A DNA stretch of 64,000 nucleotides. Origin: Tatumella sp. JGM91. GTDB lineage: Bacteria > Pseudomonadota > Gammaproteobacteria > Enterobacterales > Enterobacteriaceae. Shown piece by piece: positions 57,018 through 64,000 of this stretch. Position 1 is the stretch's first letter, and every line of letters begins with the position of its first letter. The notes beneath the pieces are model-generated. The model had not been told where the DNA came from. It saw only the letters and a program-made list of their open reading frames with translations, and searched no databases. The stretch spans positions 62,001 to 126,000 of the forward strand of contig NZ_JAERJP010000006.1 of NCBI RefSeq assembly GCF_018257575.1. The letters run 5' to 3'. Position numbers and translations under genes: made by a program.

Positions 57018-58373
57018 ATGTCCCAATCCGCATTAATCGTTGCTAAATTTGGCGGAACCAGCGTGGCTGATTTCGATGCCATGAACCGCAGCGCTGATAT
57101 CGTATTATCCCGTTCTGACGTTAAACTGGTGGTGCTTTCAGCCTCTGCCGGTGTTACCAATTTGCTGGTTACGCTGTCTGAAGGCCAGCCGGTGACCGTG
57201 CGTCAACAGTTACTGGAAAAACTGGCCCGGATTCAGTATGCCATTGTGGATAAACTGCGTGCAGCCGTAGTCATCCGTGAAGAAGTCAGTCGTATCCTGG
57301 AAAATATTGCACTGCTGGCGGATAAAGCAGCCTTAACGCCTTCCGCCTGTCTGGCCGATGAATTAGTCAGTCACGGCGAATTATTATCAACATTATTATT
57401 TAGCGAAATTATCCGTGAACGCGGTGTGCCGGTGCAGTGGTTTGACGTGCGGCGGGTAATGAAGACCAGTAACCGCTTCGGACATGCAGAACCGGATATC
57501 GCTGCGCTGGCAGAGCTGTCGGATAGCGTGCTGACCCCTCTGATAACGGAGTCACTGGTGATCACCCAGGGGTTTATCGGTTGCGAGGCCGGCGGATTGA
57601 CAACCACCCTTGGCAGAGGTGGCAGTGATTATACGGCTGCATTACTCGGCGAAGCATTGAAAGCACAACGTATTGATATCTGGACGGATGTTCAGGGCAT
57701 TTATACTACCGACCCACGAATTGTTCCGACCGCCAAACGTATTGATGAAATAACCTTTGAAGAAGCCGCCGAAATGGCGACCTTCGGAGCCAGAGTTCTG
57801 CACCCTGCAACCTTACTGCCGGCCGTACGTAATGATATTCCGGTCTTTGTCGGTTCCAGCCAGGCCCCTGAGGGGGGCGGAACCATCGTCTATAATCAGA
57901 CCCGCCAACAGCCGCTGTTTCGTGCTGTCACCCTGCGCCGGAATCAGACATTACTGACCCTGCATAGCCTGAATATGCTCCATGCCCGTGGTTTCCTGGC
58001 CGAAGTATTTGCTATCCTGGCGCGGCATGATATTTCCGTCGATCTGGTTACCACCTCGGAAGTCAGTGTCGCCCTGACCCTGGATACCACCGGTTCGACC
58101 TCGCACCATGGAAGTTTACTGACCACGGGATTATTAACAGAGTTGTCATCGTTATGCAGAGTCGAAGTGGAAGAGAATCTGTCTCTGGTCGCACTGATCG
58201 GTAATCAGCTGACACAGTCGCAGGGAATAGGTAAAGAAGTGTTCGGCGTGATGGAACAGTTCAGTTTGCGGATGATCTGCTACGGTGCCAGTAACTATAA
58301 CTTATGTTTCCTGGTCCCGGGCAACGACGCTGAACACGCTGTCCGGACGCTGCATCAGCATATTTTCGAGTAA
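57018..58373 (+). CDS. lysC: Lysine-sensitive aspartate kinase III
   Basis: A 451-residue single-function aspartokinase. The kinase motif VAKFGGTSVADFDAM is at residues 8-22, TTLGRGGSDYTAALLGEALKA near 200 and WTDVQGIYTTDPRIV near 225. C-terminal ACT domains (about 310-450) give lysine feedback. It makes aspartyl-phosphate in lysine, threonine and methionine synthesis. A lysine riboswitch controls it. Confidence 0.96.
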   Translation: MSQSALIVAKFGGTSVADFDAMNRSADIVLSRSDVKLVVLSASAGVTNLLVTLSEGQPVTVRQQLLEKLARIQYAIVDKLRAAVVIREEVSRILENIALLADKAALTPSACLADELVSHGELLSTLLFSEIIRERGVPVQWFDVRRVMKTSNRFGHAEPDIAALAELSDSVLTPLITESLVITQGFIGCEAGGLTTTLGRGGSDYTAALLGEALKAQRIDIWTDVQGIYTTDPRIVPTAKRIDEITFEEAAEMATFGARVLHPATLLPAVRNDIPVFVGSSQAPEGGGTIVYNQTRQQPLFRAVTLRRNQTLLTLHSLNMLHARGFLAEVFAILARHDISVDLVTTSEVSVALTLDTTGSTSHHGSLLTTGLLTELSSLCRVEVEENLSLVALIGNQLTQSQGIGKEVFGVMEQFSLRMICYGASNYNLCFLVPGNDAEHAVRTLHQHIFE

Positions 58374-58379
58374 CTCTCT

Positions 58380-58420
58380 CCGGACAGGTCATGAAAATGC
58401 TCTGTGGTCTGTCCGGTTTT
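58380..58420 (+). terminator. lysC terminator
   Basis: CCGGACAG / CTGTCCGG stem (58380-58387 with 58409-58416) followed by TTTT, six bases after the lysC stop. Confidence 0.75.
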
Positions 58421-58629
58421 CTGAACCATTTGCTACCCTGTCCGCGAAACCACAGATCATTCACTGAGTTTTCTGCGCTTTACAGCACAAATCATGAAGT
58501 TTTCCTGCCCCCCTGTTGTCATCAGATCGAAATGTTATGATCGACGGTTACCTGTCAATACGCTAAAGACGCTGTTCTGTGGCATGCCCGCGGAACGCAT
58601 CCGGCTAAAAATAATAAGGAATTCTGGTT

Positions 58630-59547
58630 ATGCTCGCCAACATTACCCGCCTGTTTCCCCTATGGGCCATTCTGCTGTCGGTGGCAGCCTATTATTCACC
58701 GGCAACTTTTCTGCCTATCGGCCCCGGAGTCAGCGAACTGTTAATGCTCATTATGTTCGGGATGGGTGTGACCCTGAGTGTTGACGATTTCAAACGGGTA
58801 CTGACCCGTCCGGCGCCGGTGCTGGCCGGTACTTTTCTGCACTATTTCGTTATGCCGCTGGCCGCCTGGGGGCTGGCGAAGTTATTCCATATGCCTCCGG
58901 ATTTATCTGCGGGCATGATTCTGGTCGGCAGTGTGGCCAGTGGTACTGCCTCGAATGTCATGATCTATCTGGCTAAAGGGGATGTGGCCCTGTCAGTGAC
59001 TATTTCTTCGGTCTCGGCACTGGTCGGTGTTATCGCCACCCCGCTGCTGACCCGGCTGTATGTCGATACCCATATTCAGGTGGATGTCGCCGGCATGCTG
59101 TGGAGTATCGTAAAAATCGTTCTTATTCCGATCGGGCTGGGGCTGATAGTTCACCACAGCCTGACTGCGCAGGTGAAAAAAGCAGAACCCTATCTGCCGG
59201 TATTCTCAATGCTGTGTATTTTGCTGATTATCAGTGCGGTTGTCGCCGGCAGTCAGCCATTTATTGGCTCGGTCGGGCTGATGGTGATTGCGGCCGTGAT
59301 CCTGCATAACGCTATTGGCCTGCTCGGCGGCTACTGGGGCGGAAAACTGTTCGGATTTGATGAATCCACCTGCCGGACACTGGCCCTGGAAGTGGGCATG
59401 CAGAATTCAGGGCTGGCAGCGACCTTAGGTAAACTCTATTTTTCCCCGCTGGCCGCCTTACCCGGTGCACTGTTTTCCGTATGGCATAACCTGTCAGGTT
59501 CACTGCTGTCAGGCTACTGGTCCGGTAAACCGGCAGATAAAAAATAA
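58630..59547 (+). CDS. panS: Bile acid:sodium symporter family transporter (PanS-like)
   Basis: A 305-residue membrane protein with about ten helices of the BASS family. [24 protein letters not shown] near residue 45 and [38 protein letters not shown] near 100 are family signatures, and the second crossing [15 protein letters not shown] near 260 holds the sodium/substrate site. By similarity it resembles Salmonella PanS, a ketopantoate/pantoate importer; other carboxylate substrates are possible. Confidence 0.85.
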   Translation: MLANITRLFPLWAILLSVAAYYSPATFLPIGPGVSELLMLIMFGMGVTLSVDDFKRVLTRPAPVLAGTFLHYFVMPLAAWGLAKLFHMPPDLSAGMILVGSVASGTASNVMIYLAKGDVALSVTISSVSALVGVIATPLLTRLYVDTHIQVDVAGMLWSIVKIVLIPIGLGLIVHHSLTAQVKKAEPYLPVFSMLCILLIISAVVAGSQPFIGSVGLMVIAAVILHNAIGLLGGYWGGKLFGFDESTCRTLALEVGMQNSGLAATLGKLYFSPLAALPGALFSVWHNLSGSLLSGYWSGKPADKK

Positions 59548-59558
59548 CCTGGTAAAAT

Positions 59559-59582
59559 GTGATGCCGGAGGACCGGCATCAC
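59559..59582. terminator. Hairpin between panS and yjbB
   Basis: A perfect 10-bp stem GTGATGCCGG / CCGGCATCAC with an AGGA loop between the convergent genes; no long T tract. Confidence 0.6.
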
Positions 59583-59586
59583 TGGC

Positions 59587-61212
59587 TTAGTCACGGTTAT
59601 CATCCGGCTCTGGCTGTTCAAGTACACTGTAGGCAACCGCACAGAACAGGGAGTTCAGACGTTTCATCTCCCCCAGTAATCCGAGGTGCAGAGAACTGGT
59701 TTCGATACTCTGTACATTTTGCAGATGTAACCGGTTAACGTGCGCCAGAGAGTAGCGCTGGTTAAGAATACGAAAACGATGTTTAGCCCGCCGCAGCCGC
59801 TTTGCGGTCTGTATATCCTGTGAAATAAAGACCGACAGACTGAGATGTAAATTTTTCAATAGCTGTTCCTGCAGCGTATCCAGTTCCTGCATACCATCCG
59901 CAGAAAATGGCCGGTGGGCAGCCAGCGATTTCGCGGCGACATCCGCCGACATCCGCTCAATAATATCGCCGGCCTGTTCAAGATTTACCGCCAGATCGAT
60001 AATCTCAGCCCAGCGCCTGGAGTCCTGCTCAGCCAGATCTTCCTTTGGCATCTGTGCCAGATAGAGTTTAATGGCGGTATAGAGTACATCCACATCATCA
60101 TCCAGCCGCCGGACCGTTCTTTCCTCGCGTACTTCACCGTGCATCACCTTTGTCAGAGTCTGCAGCATCTGTTCCAGCACATCTCCGATACGCAGAGTCT
60201 CACGGGCGGCATTGACCAGCGCCAGCGCTGGCGTATCCAGAGCACTGTAGTCCAGATGCTTTGGCTTCAGGCGCAGATCATTGTCCACATCATCATTTAT
60301 CAGCCGGGTACATAACCGCGCCATCGCTCCGCTGAAGGGAACCAGTGCCAGGCAGCGAATAACGTTGTAGAACACATGAAATGAAATCACCAGTTCCGCA
60401 TCACTCATCGGAACATGTGACAGCGCACTGGCGATCAGATTGATAAAGGGCAGAATAATAATACAGCCAATCAGCTTAAACAGCAGGCTGCCGAGAGCCA
60501 CCCGCTTCCCTGCCGCGTTGGAGCGACTATTGTTGATCATCGCCAGCAGGCCACTGCCAAAGTTAGCGCCAATCACCAGGCAAAGGGCCACTTTGAATGA
60601 AATAACATCGGTCGCGGTCAGGGTAGCGGTTATCAGCACGGCAGCCAGGCTGGAATAACTGATAATGGCAAAGACTGCCCCCACCAGCGCATCAAGAATA
60701 ATATCGCCGGTCAGGGACGAGAACAGTACCTGAACGCCGGCCGCCTGGGTAATCGGGTGTGAGGCCTGAACAATCAGTTGCAGTGCCAGTAAAATAAGCC
60801 CCAGTCCAATCCCGGTGCGCCCTATTTGTCCCAGCCGGGTCTGTTTACGGCTAAGAAAGAAGGTCACCCCGATAAAAATAAACAACGGTGACAACCAGGA
60901 CAGGTCAAACGTCAGAATACGCGCCATAATGGCTGTCCCGACATCGGCACCCAGTACCACCACCAGCGCAGGGGTCAGACTCATCAGGTTCTGTGACACA
61001 AATGAAGTCACCAGCAAGGTCGTCGCGTTACTGCTTTGTACCAGCGCGGTAACACCAATCCCGGCCAGGAAAGCCATCGGCTTTTTTTCGACACTGCGGC
61101 TGATGACCCGCCGCAGATCAGCGCCATACACCCGCATAATGCCGGTACGGACAATATGTGTCCCCCAGACAAGTAACGCGATTGCTGATAATAAATTTAA
61201 TAAAGTTAACAT
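59587..61212 (-). CDS. yjbB: Na+/phosphate cotransporter family protein YjbB
   Basis: A 541-residue protein: an N-terminal Na/Pi-cotransporter domain with duplicated QSSNATTLLVTSFV (near 60) and SYSSLAAVLITATLTATDVISFKVAL motifs and about eight helices, and a C-terminal PhoU-like helical domain (about 340-530) with RRLDDDVDVLYTAIKLYLAQM. E. coli YjbB exports phosphate when it is in excess. In E. coli it also lies near lysC and pgi. Confidence 0.93.
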   Translation of the reverse strand: MLTLLNLLSAIALLVWGTHIVRTGIMRVYGADLRRVISRSVEKKPMAFLAGIGVTALVQSSNATTLLVTSFVSQNLMSLTPALVVVLGADVGTAIMARILTFDLSWLSPLFIFIGVTFFLSRKQTRLGQIGRTGIGLGLILLALQLIVQASHPITQAAGVQVLFSSLTGDIILDALVGAVFAIISYSSLAAVLITATLTATDVISFKVALCLVIGANFGSGLLAMINNSRSNAAGKRVALGSLLFKLIGCIIILPFINLIASALSHVPMSDAELVISFHVFYNVIRCLALVPFSGAMARLCTRLINDDVDNDLRLKPKHLDYSALDTPALALVNAARETLRIGDVLEQMLQTLTKVMHGEVREERTVRRLDDDVDVLYTAIKLYLAQMPKEDLAEQDSRRWAEIIDLAVNLEQAGDIIERMSADVAAKSLAAHRPFSADGMQELDTLQEQLLKNLHLSLSVFISQDIQTAKRLRRAKHRFRILNQRYSLAHVNRLHLQNVQSIETSSLHLGLLGEMKRLNSLFCAVAYSVLEQPEPDDNRD

Positions 61213-61366
61213 GTTAAGGTTACTCCTTTTCCGTCACGTTGCCGGTAACTTCAGCGGAAACGTGTCGTGCTCCTCTGGCCGGACAACCGTCAGAATAACA
61301 TTCTGCATGGCCGGACAATCGGATGACGGCTCCTTAACACCGGTATTCGCCTGTAAATTCCCCCTG

Positions 61367-62371
61367 TCAGGCAACCTGACGTAATGCGGAAAAATCTATC
61401 TGCAGCCCCAGTTGCAGGCCGGCAGGATAGAGACCATCGTCACGGCGGTTAAGCATATCGACAGACAGCTCGATGCCCTGACATTCAACACGGTAACGGA
61501 TCACGTTTCCCAGCAGGCTGCTGCTGAGAATACGCGCAGAAAGCCCCTGTTCCGCCGGGCAGAAACGAAGAGTTTCAGGACGAATAGCTACATGCGAATG
61601 AAATGATTGTCCGGTCAGCTGCGTCGCCTGTCCGGCCGTTAATAAATTATAATTGCCGATAAAACCGGCAGCAAATAAGTCTGCAGGCTGAGTATACAGA
61701 TCTTCAGCCGCCCCGTTTTGCACAATCTGACCTTTATTCATCAATACGATACGATCGGACAGGGTCAGAGCTTCTTCCTGATCGTGGGTCACAAATATTG
61801 TGGTCAGATTCAGCTCCTGCTGAATCAGGCGAATTTGATCACGCAAATGGCGACGTATCCTGGCATCCAGTGCCGAAAGTGGCTCATCCAGTAACAGTAA
61901 TTTCGGCCGGGTGACCAGTGAACGAGCCAGCGCCACACGCTGGCACTGTCCGCCGGATAGCTGATGAGGATAACGGCCGGCAAATTCGTGCAGTTCAACC
62001 AGAGCCAGTACCTCGGCGACCCGGCGGCGGATATCAGCAGCCGGTAATTTCTGCATTTTCAGGCCAAAAGCCACATTTTTTTCGACCGTCATATTCGGGA
62101 ACAGTGCGTAACTCTGGAACACCATACCAACGCCCCGCTGCTGAACAGGCACATTCACAATATTGTGATTGTCCAGCAGGATTTCACCGCTATCCACTTC
62201 CGTCAGTCCTGCCAGACAACGTAACAGTGTCGATTTTCCACAGCCACTCGGGCCCAATAAGGTCACAAACTCACCTTCGCGGGCGGTAAAGTCGATATCG
62301 TGAAAAACAGGGGTTGTTGCGTAGCTTTTATTCAGTCGTCTGACATTCAGGGTGGCCATAGGGTGCCTCAT
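61367..62371 (-). CDS. ABC transporter ATP-binding protein (PotA/FbpC type)
   Basis: A 334-residue ATPase. Walker A GPSGCGKST near residue 39, signature LSGGQCQRVALARSL near 137, Walker B LLLLDEPLSALDA near 155, His switch FVTHDQEEAL near 195, and a C-terminal TOBE-like regulatory domain. It belongs to importers of polyamines, iron(III) or phosphonates; the substrate is unresolved. It overlaps the permease by four bases (ATGA). It is the last gene of the operon. Confidence 0.9.
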   Translation of the reverse strand: MRHPMATLNVRRLNKSYATTPVFHDIDFTAREGEFVTLLGPSGCGKSTLLRCLAGLTEVDSGEILLDNHNIVNVPVQQRGVGMVFQSYALFPNMTVEKNVAFGLKMQKLPAADIRRRVAEVLALVELHEFAGRYPHQLSGGQCQRVALARSLVTRPKLLLLDEPLSALDARIRRHLRDQIRLIQQELNLTTIFVTHDQEEALTLSDRIVLMNKGQIVQNGAAEDLYTQPADLFAAGFIGNYNLLTAGQATQLTGQSFHSHVAIRPETLRFCPAEQGLSARILSSSLLGNVIRYRVECQGIELSVDMLNRRDDGLYPAGLQLGLQIDFSALRQVA

Positions 62372-63153
62372 TGACGGTTAAGCAGATTGGCCAGCCAGGT
62401 GACAACCAGGATGACAGCAAAATAAGAGATCACTAATGCGCTGGTAAAATGACCACTGCCATTACGCATATTGTAGAGATAAACCTGCAGTGTTTCATAG
62501 CGGCTGCCGACTAACAGGTTAGCGAATACAAACTCACCTATCAGAAACGAGAACGATAACAGTACCGCCACCAGCACACCCTTACGTAAGTTAGGCAGCA
62601 CCACAAAAATAGCCGCTTTACAGGTACCGGCACCTAACAAATGAGCAGCATCAATCAGCTCTTTCAGATTCACTGACTGCATATTATTGGTGATAGCACG
62701 GTAGATAAACGGTAATGCAATCGTGAAATAACAGCCGATCAGGATCCAGGGGGTACCGGTCAGCATCAGGGGTTCGGAAGAATAGAGTTGCAGTAACCCG
62801 ACAGAGGAGACCACCGGGGGTACAGCAAACGGCATCAGGATCAGAACATTCATTATACTGTCCAGCCCAGGGTAGTAGTAAGCAATTACAAACATTGCAG
62901 GCAGTACCAGTAAAAGCGATATCAGCAGCGCACCAAAACAGACCAACAAAGAATGCCATAGCGCACTGATAAAACGCGGGTCCTGCCATAACGTGGTAAA
63001 CCATGACAGTGTCAGCCCGTGGGGTAAGATAGTATCGCTCCATTCCCTCGATAAGGCATATACCAGTGTGGCGGCCAGCGGCAGCGCGAGGATCACCAGC
63101 AGTACACTGCTGACAGTCCGGTGATAGATATTTTCAGTCCGGGACATAGTCAC
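62368..63153 (-). CDS. ABC transporter permease (second subunit)
   Basis: A 261-residue permease with six membrane helices. The EAA-like loop is in ELIDAAHLLGAGTCKAAIFVVLPNLRKGV near residue 170. It pairs with the upstream permease gene. It resembles PotC/PhnV-type subunits. The start overlaps nothing but lies five bases after the neighbouring permease stop. Confidence 0.9.
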   Translation of the reverse strand: MTMSRTENIYHRTVSSVLLVILALPLAATLVYALSREWSDTILPHGLTLSWFTTLWQDPRFISALWHSLLVCFGALLISLLLVLPAMFVIAYYYPGLDSIMNVLILMPFAVPPVVSSVGLLQLYSSEPLMLTGTPWILIGCYFTIALPFIYRAITNNMQSVNLKELIDAAHLLGAGTCKAAIFVVLPNLRKGVLVAVLLSFSFLIGEFVFANLLVGSRYETLQVYLYNMRNGSGHFTSALVISYFAVILVVTWLANLLNRQ

Positions 63154-63158
63154 TCCCT

Positions 63159-64000
63159 TCAGGAACGTCCGGCAGCTAAATAACTGCGACGTACCAGGTA
63201 TTGTTGAACGACAGTGATAACTGTCAGCAGAACCACCAGCAGCATTGCCAATGCACTTCCCATATAAGGATCCAGGGAAATATCTCCGGACACCAGTGCC
63301 GCTATCCGCACCGGCACAACATTAAAGTTACCGCTGGTCAGGGCATAGATGGTGGCATAAGCCCCGAGGGCATTCGCCAGCAGGATCACAAACGTCCCCA
63401 GTAACGCTGGTGACAGGACAGGTAACGCAATCAGACGCCAGTAATGCCAGCGGCCTGCACCCAGCAGCGCCGCCGACTCCTGCCACTCTTTCCTGAGTCC
63501 TTCAAAGGCCGGAAACAGCAGCAGTACCCCCAGCGGGATCTGGAACCAGGTGTAAATCAGGATCATGCCATCGCGGGAGAATAACCGGAATCCGGATGCC
63601 AGCCCGTAATGGCGCATCAGTAACGTCAGACATCCGTTGAGACCAAGCAGAATAATAAAAGCGAAAGCCAGTGGCACTCCGGCAAAATTACTGGTCATAT
63701 TGGTAAATGCCATCATAAAACGATGGAAACGGCCATTACCCAGTTGATGCAGGGAATACCCTGCCACCAGCGAGATAAGTAACCCATACACACTGGACCA
63801 GAAAGAGATATCGAGAGAAAAACGTATCGCCTGCAAATAAAAAGGGGATGTCAGAATGTCATGATAGTTATCAATACCCCAGCGGCTGTTCACATCACTC
63901 CAGAAACTGTTACCGGCTACCCATATCAGCGGTGCCAACTGAAAAGCGATATAAAACAATGCAAATGGCAGTAACCACAGCAGGGCTATGCGTTTTCCCT
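63159..64000 (-). CDS. ABC transporter permease (first subunit), N-terminus beyond window
   Basis: The frame is open to the right edge, continuing upstream of the apparent start as RIALLWLLPFALFYIAFQLAPLIWV, so the gene is cut. The EAA loop EWQESAALLGAGRWHYWRLIALPVLSPALLGT and six helices match PotB/PhnU-type permeases. A substrate-binding protein gene would be expected further right. Confidence 0.88.
   Translation of the reverse strand, partial: GKRIALLWLLPFALFYIAFQLAPLIWVAGNSFWSDVNSRWGIDNYHDILTSPFYLQAIRFSLDISFWSSVYGLLISLVAGYSLHQLGNGRFHRFMMAFTNMTSNFAGVPLAFAFIILLGLNGCLTLLMRHYGLASGFRLFSRDGMILIYTWFQIPLGVLLLFPAFEGLRKEWQESAALLGAGRWHYWRLIALPVLSPALLGTFVILLANALGAYATIYALTSGNFNVVPVRIAALVSGDISLDPYMGSALAMLLVVLLTVITVVQQYLVRRSYLAAGRS

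Noticed and set aside
58494-58784. 96-codon frame before and overlapping panS
   Set aside because: Overlaps the start of panS in another frame and has no supporting site.

Overview
The window reads as chromosomal DNA of an Enterobacterales bacterium, possibly Erwiniaceae (Erwinia/Pantoea/Tatumella-like). The right half carries an E. coli-like core gene neighbourhood: ssb/uvrA, tyrB, dnaB, qorA, pspG, dusA, zur, dinF, lexA, dgkA, plsB, ubiA, ubiC, psiE, pgi, lysC with its lysine riboswitch, and yjbB. The genus is inferred from gene order and protein resemblance only. No rRNA, tRNA, CRISPR array or insertion sequence was recognised.

Positions 1-3131 hold a small catabolic cluster. A flavin reductase (cut by the left edge), an alpha/beta hydrolase and a DUF1185 protein are transcribed leftward. 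They diverge from a GntR regulator and a DUF1330 protein, with a GntR-type palindrome between them.

Positions 3295-17904 hold what looks like a complete N-methylglutamate (NMG) pathway for methylamine. The leftward operon runs purU, folD, the four-subunit sarcosine-oxidase-like dehydrogenase (beta, delta, alpha, gamma = mgdABCD), then an IclR and an XRE-cupin regulator, and ends at a strong terminator. The rightward operon runs gmaS (glutamine-synthetase-like), mgsA, mgsB, mgsC (glutamate-synthase-like) and an Amt transporter. The 541-bp divergent region has a good sigma-54 promoter and an NtrC-like site facing gmaS. Together these genes would import methylammonium, attach it to glutamate, convert it to N-methylglutamate, and oxidise that to glutamate plus methylene-tetrahydrofolate. 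FolD and PurU would turn the one-carbon unit into formate. The proteins would often be annotated as sarcosine oxidase, but the full context argues for NMG dehydrogenase. A pair of mutually exclusive hairpins covers the amt ribosome binding site.

Positions 17947-19367 hold a divergent HxlR regulator and a zinc-independent oxidoreductase. Positions 19504-30605 are an R64/TCP-like type IVb pilus operon on the minus strand (pilL-M-N-O-P-Q-R-S-T-U-V). It ends in two unnamed secreted proteins that are the best candidates here for something undescribed: one resembles the pro-domain of Vibrio cholerae cytolysin, and the other is a Trp-rich, beta-strand-like secreted protein. An AT-rich gene-poor stretch, a small lipoprotein and a degenerate stretch lie between the pilus island and ssb.

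From 32576 onward the window is mostly core genome: DNA repair (ssb, uvrA, lexA with LexA boxes), replication (dnaB), metal control (zur), lipid and quinone synthesis (plsB, dgkA, ubiCA), glycolysis (pgi) and lysine control (lysC). Accessory pieces in it are a YahK-like alcohol dehydrogenase, an ArsR/old-yellow-enzyme pair with a 38-bp perfect palindrome, and an Lrp/YitT pair occupying the place where E. coli has alr. The right edge cuts an ABC importer operon.
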